DNA from: Myxococcales bacterium
Lineage (GTDB): Bacteria; Myxococcota_A; Polyangia; Nannocystales; Nannocystaceae
Direction: 5' to 3'
DNA: 64,000 nt
Assembly: GCA_020633335.1 (NCBI GenBank)
Contig: JACKDU010000005.1
Coordinates: 434,001-498,000 of the forward strand
Shown here: positions 37,891 to 45,810 of the stretch, piece by piece
Layout: each line of letters opens with the position of its first letter
Position numbering within the stretch: position 1 is the first letter of the stretch
Position numbers and translations under genes: made by a program
The notes under the pieces: generated by a model
What the model was told of the DNA's origin: nothing
Database searches by the model: none
The model's input: only the letters and a program-made list of their open reading frames with translations

Positions 37891-39231
37891 ATGCAAGCGC
37901 AGACCGAGCCCGTCACCCCCCGCACCCTCAACCTCCCGATCCTCGAAGGGGGCCTCCCGGTCGTCGGCCACATCTTCAAGCTGGTCCGGCACCAGGCGGA
38001 GACCTTCCGCCAGCTCGAGAAGGCGCCGGGGCCCCTCTGCTGGGTGAAGATCATCGGCATGGGCTGGGTGCTGGTCTACACCCGGCGCGAGTCCTTCGAT
38101 CTCTTCATGAACCGGATCACGACCTCGGTCCGGTTGGTCGACCAGGCCGAGGTGATCATCGGCCACACGTCGATGGTCGCGGCCGACGGCGCCACCCACC
38201 GCCACCTCCGCAAGGCCGCCAGCGGCCCCTTCACGCCCAAGGGGCTGACGATGAGCGGGGTCTCGGCGACGATGGAGGAGGTGATCAACGCGCGGGTCGA
38301 GGCGATGGTCACCAGGGACGAGGTCACGCTCCTCGCCGAGACCCAGCGGGCGGCGCTCGACATCATCTTCCGGATCATGGGGATCCCGGAGAGCCAGCTC
38401 GAGGTCTGGGGCGAGAAGTACACGACGCTCCTGATGGGGCCGATCGGACCGCACCTCGCGGCGCCGCCGCTCCCCTACTACTTCGCCACCCGCGCGCGCC
38501 GCTGGCTCGACGAGCGGCTGCGGGGCTACATCCAGGGCGCGCGCCAGAACCCCGACGCCAAGGGCCTGGTCGCCGAGCTGGTCCGCGGACGCGACGACGA
38601 GGGCAAGGGCCTCTCCGACGAGGAGATCCTCGACAACCTCCGCCTCCTGGTCCTCGCCGGCCACGAGACGACCGCGTCGGTGATGGCCTGGATGGCGAGC
38701 TACATGGCGACCAACCCCGCGGTCCAGGAGCGGGTGATCGCCGAGGCGACGGCGACCGAGGGGCTCCCCCAGACGCCCGCCGACATGGGCCGCTTCCCCT
38801 ACGCCGAGGCGCTCTTCCGCGAGAGCCTGCGCCTCCACCCGCCGGTGGCGATGCAGAACCGCGAGCTCACCGCGCCCCTCGAGGTCGACGGGGTGACGGT
38901 GCCGGCGGGGACGACCGTCGGCGTGCCGATCTGGCTGCTCAGCCGCGATCCCGAGCTCTACCCCGATCCCGACGCCTTCAAGCCCGAGCGCTGGATCGGC
39001 CGCGACCACAAGCTGACCCCCCTCGAGACCGCGCAGTTCGGCGGCGGGCCCCACTTCTGCCTCGGCTATCACATGGCCTGGGTCGAGGCGGTGATGTTCG
39101 TCGTCAGCCTCGGCCGCGCGCTCGCCCGCGAGGGGAAGCGCCTGCAGATGCCGCGGATGCCGAGCGAGAACGCCTTCCCGCTGACGCGGCCCCACCGCGA
39201 GGAGTCGCGGGCGCGGCTGGTCCGGGGCTAG
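37891..39231 (+). CDS. Cytochrome P450
   Basis: A 446-residue P450 with AGHETT (256-261), ESLR (311-314), KPERWI and the heme loop FGGGPHFCLGY (Cys390). The sequence is unlike the terpene-cluster P450 outside the core motifs. It is soluble, so it needs a ferredoxin or flavodoxin partner that is not seen nearby. The divergent LysR regulator and the double palindrome point to induction by a substrate. No synthase gene is adjacent. Confidence 0.95.
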   Translation: MQAQTEPVTPRTLNLPILEGGLPVVGHIFKLVRHQAETFRQLEKAPGPLCWVKIIGMGWVLVYTRRESFDLFMNRITTSVRLVDQAEVIIGHTSMVAADGATHRHLRKAASGPFTPKGLTMSGVSATMEEVINARVEAMVTRDEVTLLAETQRAALDIIFRIMGIPESQLEVWGEKYTTLLMGPIGPHLAAPPLPYYFATRARRWLDERLRGYIQGARQNPDAKGLVAELVRGRDDEGKGLSDEEILDNLRLLVLAGHETTASVMAWMASYMATNPAVQERVIAEATATEGLPQTPADMGRFPYAEALFRESLRLHPPVAMQNRELTAPLEVDGVTVPAGTTVGVPIWLLSRDPELYPDPDAFKPERWIGRDHKLTPLETAQFGGGPHFCLGYHMAWVEAVMFVVSLGRALAREGKRLQMPRMPSENAFPLTRPHREESRARLVRG

Positions 39232-39292
39232 GCGCGAAGGCCGACGCGTCGGGGCGTTTCGCGGCGCGCGGCTCGGCGTGTAGACTGGGGCG

Positions 39293-40387
39293 GTGATCCT
39301 CCCCGCGGTCCTCGCCCTGGTCTGCTGGCTCGATCCGGGCGCCGGGGCGCCGGCCGAGGAGGCGCCGATCCAGCGCCCGAGCGGCGCGGGTGCGGGCGCG
39401 GAGTCGCCGGCCGAGGCGGCGCCGATCCAGCGGCCGAGCGCGGCGGCGGGGGAGGGCGAGGGCGAGGGCGAAGGGGAGGAGGCGCCGGTCGAGGTCGAGG
39501 CGACACCCGCCGAGGCGACGCCGGTCGAGGCCGCGCCGGTCGAGGCGACGCCGGCACCCACGCGAGCGAGCCACGCTTCGCCCGCCCCGAGCAGCGCGCC
39601 GATCCGCGCGAGCGCGGCCCGCCGCAGCGGCCGCCCCGAGCCCCGCTACCACCGCGCCCCCTTCAGCGACGGCAAGTGGGCGACGCTGATCGGCCAGGAC
39701 GTGCTGATGGTCTTCAGCACCGGCTATCGGGTGTGCGGGACGATCACCGGGGTCAACGCCGACACCGTCGACTACGAGGATCCCTCCCGCGGCGCCCGCA
39801 AGATCGCGCGGGCGATGGTGACCGCCGTCCACGAGGCGTCGTGGGAGTGCGCCGAGGACTCGGCGGTGCCGAAGGTCGAGTGGGCGCTGCCGGGGTCGGT
39901 CGCCGGCCTCTCGATCGCCGGCCTCGGCCTCGTCTTCGGGATCCTGCAGGACGTCGGCACCCTCAGGCGGCCGACCTCCTACGCGATCCTCGGCTTCCCG
40001 ACGCTGGTCTTCGGCGCGCCGGTGGTCGGCATCGCCGGCCGGAGCACCGCCCGCGATCTCCGGGTGCGCGGGGTCCCCTGGGCCCGCGCGGTCGGCTGGG
40101 GGGCCTTCGGCGGGGCCGCGCTGGCGACCGTGCTCTGGTCTATCGGCTACCTCGGCGAGGTCGACGCGCTCGCCAAGCCGGGGATCGCCACCGCGGCCGG
40201 CGGCCTCGGCTTCGCGGGCGCGGGCCTCCTCGCGTTCGACGCGCTGCGCTCGCGGAGGGAGCTCCGCGAGGTCCGACGCCTCGACGCCCAGCCGGCGGCG
40301 GCGGCCGGGATCCGCGTCGGGGTCGCGCCGATCGTCCAGGGGCAGCGCGCCGACGGGGTCGCGCTGAGCGTCGGCGGGCGCTTCTAG
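39293..40387 (+). CDS. Membrane protein of unknown function with repeated Ala/Pro/Glu-rich N terminus
   Basis: A 364-residue protein from GTG 39293. After a short hydrophobic start come low-complexity repeats (EEAPIQRPS and AAPIQRPS, then an EGEGEGEGEE run, then several EATPAEA-like units) to about residue 100. A small strand-rich region follows (DVLMVFSTGYRVCGTITGVN), then about four membrane helices at 200-320. The strand region may bind a ligand, but no family is recognised. It lies 61 bases downstream of the P450. Confidence 0.6.
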   Translation: MILPAVLALVCWLDPGAGAPAEEAPIQRPSGAGAGAESPAEAAPIQRPSAAAGEGEGEGEGEEAPVEVEATPAEATPVEAAPVEATPAPTRASHASPAPSSAPIRASAARRSGRPEPRYHRAPFSDGKWATLIGQDVLMVFSTGYRVCGTITGVNADTVDYEDPSRGARKIARAMVTAVHEASWECAEDSAVPKVEWALPGSVAGLSIAGLGLVFGILQDVGTLRRPTSYAILGFPTLVFGAPVVGIAGRSTARDLRVRGVPWARAVGWGAFGGAALATVLWSIGYLGEVDALAKPGIATAAGGLGFAGAGLLAFDALRSRRELREVRRLDAQPAAAAGIRVGVAPIVQGQRADGVALSVGGRF

Positions 40388-40520
40388 GAGGCCGCGGAGA
40401 GGCGCGGGTGGGCTCTCATGGCCGGCGGGCGCTGGCTCGCGGGTGAGGTTCGCGGCGGAGCCGCTCCGCGATCGCTGACGCCGTGGCACCTCGGGGGCGC
40501 TGCGCTATCCTCCGCCGGCC

Positions 40521-41837
40521 TTGAGCGCCCCCGCCAGCGCCGCGCCGGTCCGGCTCGCCGATGTCGCCCGCGCCTGGTGGCCGCTGGCGGCGAGCTGGCT
40601 CTTGATGGGGGTCGAGCTCCCGCTCCTCTCGGCCTTCGTCGCCCGCCTCGTCGATCCGGAGATCCACCTCGCGGCCTACGGCGGCCTGGTCTTCCCGATC
40701 GCCCTCCTGGTCGAGGCGCCGATCATCATGATGCTGACGGCGTCGACCGCCCTGAGCAAGCACCGGGCGGCCTACCACGCGCTCGGGCGGACGATGCACC
40801 GCCTCTCCTTCGGGCTGACGATCCTCCACGTCGTCCTCGCCTTCACGCCGCTCTTCGATCGCCTCCTGGTGCCGCTCCTCGACACGCCGGCGGCGGTCGT
40901 CGAGCCCGCGCGCCTCGGCCTCCAGATCATGACGCCGTGGACCTGGGCGATCGCCTCGCGGCGCTTCAACCAGGGGGCGCTGATCCGCTTCGGCGAGTCG
41001 CGCCACGTCACCCTCGGGACGATCGTCCGCCTCATCGTCGGCGGGACCACCCTGGCAATCGGCTACTCGCTGCGGGCGCCGGGGATCGTCGTCGCGACCA
41101 CGACGGTGATCGCCGGCGTCCTCTCGGAGGCGATCTACGCGTCGCTCCGCACCCGCCGGGTGGTCCGCGGGGCGATGGCGCCGGGCGAGCCCGCCGACGT
41201 CCTCCGCGGCCGCGCCTTCCTCCGCTTCTACGTGCCGCTCGCGCTGGCGCCGCTGGTCACCCTGATCGTCCAGCCGATCGGCGCCGCCGCCCTCGCCCGG
41301 ATGCCGCGGCCGCTCGAGTCGCTGGCGCTCTGGCCGGTCGTCCACGGCCTCCTCTTCCTCCTCCAGAGCACCGGCTTCGCGCTCTCCGAGGTCGTGATCT
41401 CGATGGTCGAGCGGCCCGGCGCGGCGGCGGCGCTCTTCCGCTTCTCGGTGATCCTCTGTGCGGCCCTGACGGCGATCGTCCTGGTGATCGCCCAGACCCC
41501 GCTCGCCGGCCTCTGGTTCGGCGGGGTCTCGGGGCTGCGGCCCGAGCTCGCGGCGATGGCCGGGACCGCGCTGGCCTTCGGCTTCGCGGTCCCCGGCGCG
41601 CGGGCGATGGCGAGCTGGTACGGCGGCGTGCTGGTCCACGGCAAGCGGACCGGGGCGCTCACCGAGTCGGTGGTGGTCTTCCTGATCGTCTGCTCGGCGC
41701 TCCTCGTCGACGGCGTGAGCCGGGGGGCGCGGCCGGGGATCGAGGCCGCGCTGATCGCCTACGCGGTCGCCCGCGGGGCCGAGGCGCTCTGGCTCTGGTG
41801 GCGCTCGCGGACGCTGCGGGCGGCGCTCGGCGGCTGA
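40521..41837 (+). CDS. MATE/MOP-superfamily transporter-like protein
   Basis: A 438-residue integral membrane protein with about twelve helices in two halves and short charged loops (RRFNQGALIRFGESRHV in one loop). The layout and the repeated half pattern resemble MATE/MOP exporters, with some likeness to the ANKH group. TTG 40521 is the only start before the first helix. The transported substrate is unknown. The gene ends just before a near-copy of the TGTC-N6-GACA element (41843-41861). Confidence 0.6.
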   Translation: MSAPASAAPVRLADVARAWWPLAASWLLMGVELPLLSAFVARLVDPEIHLAAYGGLVFPIALLVEAPIIMMLTASTALSKHRAAYHALGRTMHRLSFGLTILHVVLAFTPLFDRLLVPLLDTPAAVVEPARLGLQIMTPWTWAIASRRFNQGALIRFGESRHVTLGTIVRLIVGGTTLAIGYSLRAPGIVVATTTVIAGVLSEAIYASLRTRRVVRGAMAPGEPADVLRGRAFLRFYVPLALAPLVTLIVQPIGAAALARMPRPLESLALWPVVHGLLFLLQSTGFALSEVVISMVERPGAAAALFRFSVILCAALTAIVLVIAQTPLAGLWFGGVSGLRPELAAMAGTALAFGFAVPGARAMASWYGGVLVHGKRTGALTESVVVFLIVCSALLVDGVSRGARPGIEAALIAYAVARGAEALWLWWRSRTLRAALGG

Positions 41838-41842
41838 GTCAT

Positions 41843-41861
41843 ACATGTCGCTTGGGCCATG
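41843..41861. repeat. Near-copy of the TGTC-N6-GACA element
   Basis: The sequence ACATGTC-GCTTGG-GCCATG follows six bases after the transporter stop. One base departs from the TGTC-N6-GACA pattern. Its position after a stop codon matches that of the element following murF. Confidence 0.35.
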
Positions 41862-41885
41862 TTCATCGGCCCGGAGCCGTCGCCG

Positions 41886-42860
41886 CTAGCGAGCGGGGCT
41901 GGTCGCGGGCGCGTCGACGCCGGCGATCGGCCGCGGGCAGGCGCGGCTCGGCGCGCCGAAGACCTTGCGGTAGGCGCTCCGCTCGTGGGCCGGCAGGAGC
42001 TCGATCTTCGGCGCCGCCTCGACGAGGTTGTGGAGCTCGGCGACGGTCTCCTCGGCCTGCGGGCGATCGCCGTCGGTCCAGCGGAGCAGCTTCGGCTTCG
42101 CCCACCGCTTGCGGATCCCCTTGCGGTCGTTGGCGGCGTCGCCGACGTGGAGGATCCGCCGGCCCTCCGGGAGGGTGACGAGGACGCCGACGCTCCCCGG
42201 CGTGTGACCCGGGAGCGGGAGGACGATCACCGAGCCGTCGCCGAAGAGGTCGGCGTGGGCGGGGAAGGTCTCGTAGGGGCCGGAGGCGAAGTCGAGGGTG
42301 TTGGCGTGCGGGACGATCGCGGCCGCGTGGGCCGGGACGACCTCATTCAGCCGCTCCTCGGCCCCGCGCTCGATCAGCGCGCGCTCGGGGGCGCTCAGGA
42401 GCACCGGGATCGGCGGGAGGTCGAGGTAGCCGCCGAGGTGATCGACGTGGGCGTGGGTCGGGATGAACCAGCGGATCCCGGCGGGGTCGACGTCGATCGC
42501 CTTGAGCTGGTCGGAGAGACCTGTCTTGGGGACCAGGAGGCCCGGGAGGCGGCGGAGGCGGCGGCGCTCCGGCGGATCGTAGACCTCGATCTCGGCGAGG
42601 AAGTTGAGGGAGTTGCCGGCGTCGACGAGGACGTCGCCCGCGGGGTGGCGGATCACCAGCGCCGACGCGGTCGCCGGGCCGAAGCGCCCCGACTCGACCC
42701 AGCAGAGGGTGAGCGAGGGCGGCGGCGTGGCCTTGACCCGGGTCGGCTTCGGGGCCTCGACCGCGGGGAGTATCGGCCGGCAGGCGAGGGCGAGGAGCGC
42801 GAGGGCGAGGGCGAGGAGGGAGCCGAGGCGCGCAGGCGCGGGCGTTCGCGGCGACGACAC
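41886..42860 (-). CDS. Metallo-beta-lactamase fold lipoprotein, lactonase-like
   Basis: A 324-residue protein from GTG 42860 with a lipobox (LLALAC near residue 25). The zinc motif THAHVDHLGG, then PLPGHTPGSVGV and HVGDAANDRKG, fit the metallo-beta-lactamase fold; the DAGNSLNFL block is like those of AHL lactonases and related esterases. It would act outside the cytoplasm. The conserved HxHxDH ligands are intact. It follows the coiled-coil gene by 17 bases and is probably co-transcribed with it. Confidence 0.85.
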   Translation of the reverse strand: MSSPRTPAPARLGSLLALALALLALACRPILPAVEAPKPTRVKATPPPSLTLCWVESGRFGPATASALVIRHPAGDVLVDAGNSLNFLAEIEVYDPPERRRLRRLPGLLVPKTGLSDQLKAIDVDPAGIRWFIPTHAHVDHLGGYLDLPPIPVLLSAPERALIERGAEERLNEVVPAHAAAIVPHANTLDFASGPYETFPAHADLFGDGSVIVLPLPGHTPGSVGVLVTLPEGRRILHVGDAANDRKGIRKRWAKPKLLRWTDGDRPQAEETVAELHNLVEAAPKIELLPAHERSAYRKVFGAPSRACPRPIAGVDAPATSPAR

Positions 42861-42877
42861 GGGGGGCCGCGCGCTCC

Positions 42878-43666
42878 TCAGACCGGCTTGACCAGCTTGC
42901 CGATGTTGAAGGCGGGCGCCGGGATCTTCTTGACGACGGTCGCGTCCGGGTCGGCCCGGGTCGGCAGCGGGCGGCTCGGCGCCAGCGCCGGCTCGGGCTC
43001 GCCGTAGTGATCGTAGGCCGAGATCAGCGGCGGCTCGCTGCTGCCGGCGCCCGTGTAGGAGGGCGGCGGCGGGAGGTCGCGGCCCTGACCGTAGAGGTCG
43101 GCCTCCTCCTCGTCGTAGATCCCCGCGAGCTCGCCCTCGACGAGTTCGTCGCCCTCGTCGACGCTGACCTCGACGCCGCCGTCGTCGAAGCCGAGCTCGA
43201 TCCGCAGGCGATCGAGGTCGAGCTTGCGGAGCCACTCGACGTCGACCCGCTGGCTCTCCATCGACACCGAGGCCATCGCCCCGCGGGTGAGGGCGTAGAG
43301 GAGGCGGCCGCCGGCCGAGGCCTGAGCCCGCCAGACCTGCTCGCGCCCGCTCCACGAGCTCGCCAGGCTCGAGATGAGGCAGCCGATCACTTCGCGCGCC
43401 CGGTCGTACTCCTCGCGGAGGCGGATCGTCGTCGGATCGATGCCCTGGCGGCCCTTGGCGTTGCGCTCGGCGTTGCGGAGGCGCTCGGCGATGAGGCGGA
43501 CGGAGGTGAGCTTCTGGGTGAGGACAGCGCAGGACTTGGCCCAGCGGTCGCGCTCGTCGGCGAGCGCCAGCATCTTCGCCTCGAGCTCGGCGAGCTTCTC
43601 CTCGAGCTCGCGGACCTGCACGACCTTGGCGTCGTAGCGCTGCCAGATGTCGGCGCCCTCGCTCAT
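42878..43666 (-). CDS. Coiled-coil protein of unknown function
   Basis: A 262-residue protein with a heptad-like helix at about residues 15-70 (VVQVRELEEKLAELEAKM), a mixed central part (SSLASSWSGREQVWRAQ) and an acidic, Pro-rich C-terminal tail. No signal peptide or membrane helix. The gene pairs with the downstream MBL lipoprotein. Function unknown; a scaffolding or regulatory role would be a guess. Confidence 0.6.
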   Translation of the reverse strand: MSEGADIWQRYDAKVVQVRELEEKLAELEAKMLALADERDRWAKSCAVLTQKLTSVRLIAERLRNAERNAKGRQGIDPTTIRLREEYDRAREVIGCLISSLASSWSGREQVWRAQASAGGRLLYALTRGAMASVSMESQRVDVEWLRKLDLDRLRIELGFDDGGVEVSVDEGDELVEGELAGIYDEEEADLYGQGRDLPPPPSYTGAGSSEPPLISAYDHYGEPEPALAPSRPLPTRADPDATVVKKIPAPAFNIGKLVKPV

Positions 43667-43857
43667 CGGCGACGAGCATAGACCCTGGCGAGACGACGAG
43701 AAAGGGCGATGATCGGGCGCTAGGGTCGGGTTTGCGTCAAGCCGCCGCAGCTGGAGGGGGCGCGCTCCCCCACCTCGCGTGAGATCGCCGACGACCCCGC
43801 CTGGGTGGGCCGCGGCCGCGTCCTCGGGTCGCTTCTGCTAGCTTGTCGCCGGGAACG

Positions 43858-44649
43858 ATGACGAGCGCAGAGACCACCGACGCGAGGGAGGTGGCGCGCC
43901 GCCTCGGCGTGCTCCTCGAGGAGGGCGGGGATCACAACCGCCTCTTGATCGAGTGCGGCGACGCCTACCTCCTCTTCATGGGCGGCCGCGGCGAGGCGAC
44001 GCTCGAGTGCGAGGCGGTGAGCAACGAGCGGCTGCCGGCGGCGGCCAAGCTGACGCCGGAGCGCCTGGCGATCCTCGAGGCCGCTGGCTTCGTCCCCCAG
44101 CGTGGCCGCCGCAACCTGACGCGGCGCTGGGAGGTCGCGGGGGAGGGCTCGCTCGCGGCGATCGCCGAGGTCGCGCTCGACGTCCTCGCCCGCGCCTACG
44201 GGGTCGCGGCCGGGGAGCCGCGCTCGCTCAAGCTCCACCTCGGGGATCGGGAGCCGACCCGCAACGTCGAGCTGATCCGGAGCATGAAGAAGCTCGCGCG
44301 CCTCCGCGATCACGGGTCGCGGCAGGCGGTCTACCGCGGGATCCTGGCCAGCGATCTCCTCCTCGTCCTCGATCCCGAGAGCGACCCCGGCGAGCACGAG
44401 CCCCACGTGGTCGAGCGGCTCCAGGGCTACCCCTGCTTCGGGGTCTTCACCGACTGGGACGCGCTCCGCCTCTGGGAGCCCCGGGGATGGCCCTACGTCG
44501 TCCTGCCGGGGCATCAGATCGTCCGCCTGGTCGAGGCGGCGAAGGCGGGCTCGCTGCTGATCAACCCGCGCGGCGACGTCGGCGGTGAGCTCCTGATGAA
44601 CGAGATCGCCGCGCTCGCCGACGCGGCGCGGCGGCGCTACGCCGGCTAG
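43858..44649 (+). CDS. TY-Chap/SseB-like two-domain protein
   Basis: A 263-residue soluble protein. The first 120 residues (RRLGVLLEEGGDHNRLLIE, then AAGFVPQRGRRNLTRRWEV) resemble the TY-Chap/YbjN-type chaperone fold. The rest (VYRGILASDLLLVLDPE, then GVFTDWDALRLWEP, then LLINPRGDVGGELLMNEI) resembles the SseB N-terminal domain. Both domains are found near type III or VII secretion genes in other bacteria, but no secretion gene is visible here. TTG 43843 could extend it by five residues. It is convergent with the next gene, one base apart. Confidence 0.7.
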   Translation: MTSAETTDAREVARRLGVLLEEGGDHNRLLIECGDAYLLFMGGRGEATLECEAVSNERLPAAAKLTPERLAILEAAGFVPQRGRRNLTRRWEVAGEGSLAAIAEVALDVLARAYGVAAGEPRSLKLHLGDREPTRNVELIRSMKKLARLRDHGSRQAVYRGILASDLLLVLDPESDPGEHEPHVVERLQGYPCFGVFTDWDALRLWEPRGWPYVVLPGHQIVRLVEAAKAGSLLINPRGDVGGELLMNEIAALADAARRRYAG

Positions 44650-44650
44650 A

Positions 44651-45598
44651 TCAGCGCACCTGGCTCAGCGCAGCGGGCTCGCGGGCCCGAATGACGGCGT
44701 CGACGCGGACGCGGGTGCGCCCGCGGAGGGCCATGAGGACGCCTCCAGTGAGGAGGGCGACGCCGCCGGTGAGGAGGGCGACGCCGGCGACGAGCGGACC
44801 CGAGGGGAGGGTGCAGGGGCCCTGCCAGCACTCCTCGCGGCGGGAGGCGGCGATGAAGGCGGCCCCGGTGACCGCGAGGCCGCCGCCGAAGGCGCTCGCC
44901 AGGAGGCCGCCGGTGAGCATCCGCGAGCGACCCGGGCGGACCCGCGCGACCAGCCGATCGCCGCCGACGTCGAGGCTGAAGGGGCGCGAGGTCGGCACGC
45001 CGGAGCCGGTGATCACGAAGCGGCGGCCGCCGTCGACCGCGAGGGTGCGATCGCAGGGTGCGCCGCAGCGGCGCTCCGAGGCGACGGCGCTGGTCGCCCC
45101 CGCAGGGAGCTCGTGGAGCTGGACGTCGCCCTCGCCGGCGACCGCGAGGTGGACCCAGGGTTGGGCGGGCGTCGGCGCCTCGCCCTCGGCGACGACCTGC
45201 GCCGGCCGGGTGGCGCGCTCGATCACCGCGACCTCGCGCCATTCGAAGCGTCGGAGGGCGCCGTCGCTGGCGGCGACGATCGCCACGGCGACGCCGGGCT
45301 CGATCTCCACGAGCGTGCCGCGGAGCATCCGGCCGTCGGCGAGGAAGACGAGGTCGTCGCCGGTCGACGGGCCCTCGGCGCGGACGCTCGAGGTGATCAC
45401 CGGGCGAGCGTCGCCCGGTCGAGGGCTCGCAGGAGCAGCGGGTGAGGCGGGCGAGGCGGGCGGACTCGCCGTCGCGTCCTCGTCGACGCTCCCCGATCCC
45501 ACCGCGTCATCGGAGGGCAGGGCGCGCTCGGAGCCCGCGGCCGCGGCTGCGAGGGCGGGGTCGGCGATCGTCGCCGCCAGCCAGAGCGTCGCCGACAC
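44651..45598 (-). CDS. Secreted or membrane protein of unknown function
   Basis: A 315-residue protein with a hydrophobic, Ala-rich start (SATLWLAATIADPALAAAAAG, taken as an export signal), a Ser/Pro/Ala linker to about residue 60, a strand-rich middle (LVFLADGRMLRGTLVEIEPG resembling an SH3-like or PEGA-type strand set) and a C-terminal region with two hydrophobic helices. GTG 45598 is used; no better start exists upstream. Function unknown. It overlaps nothing; its stop is one base from that of the TY-Chap/SseB gene. Confidence 0.6.
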   Translation of the reverse strand: MSATLWLAATIADPALAAAAAGSERALPSDDAVGSGSVDEDATASPPASPASPAAPASPRPGDARPVITSSVRAEGPSTGDDLVFLADGRMLRGTLVEIEPGVAVAIVAASDGALRRFEWREVAVIERATRPAQVVAEGEAPTPAQPWVHLAVAGEGDVQLHELPAGATSAVASERRCGAPCDRTLAVDGGRRFVITGSGVPTSRPFSLDVGGDRLVARVRPGRSRMLTGGLLASAFGGGLAVTGAAFIAASRREECWQGPCTLPSGPLVAGVALLTGGVALLTGGVLMALRGRTRVRVDAVIRAREPAALSQVR

Positions 45599-45726
45599 GA
45601 GCGCGCGCGTCCGGGTCGGACCCCGATGGGGCGCCGTCCTGTCACGGGAGAGGTCGATCTCCGATCACCGAGCACAAACGATGCCATCGCGGGTTTGGCG
45701 GGGATCCGCAGGGGACGCGCGCGCGG

Positions 45727-45763
45727 GCCCGGTGTCGATTCACCATGACATCGACGCCCGGGC
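45727..45763. other. Imperfect hairpin upstream of murE
   Basis: GTCGAT and ATCGAC arms with a 10-base loop are extended by G+C pairs with one bulge. The element sits about 50-85 bases before the murE start in a 212-base gene-free stretch. It may affect murE leader RNA folding. Whether it is conserved is untested. Confidence 0.35.
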
Positions 45764-45810
45764 GCGCCTGTCAGACCCCACGATCGCGTGGTCCTGCTAC
45801 CCTGGCGCGG

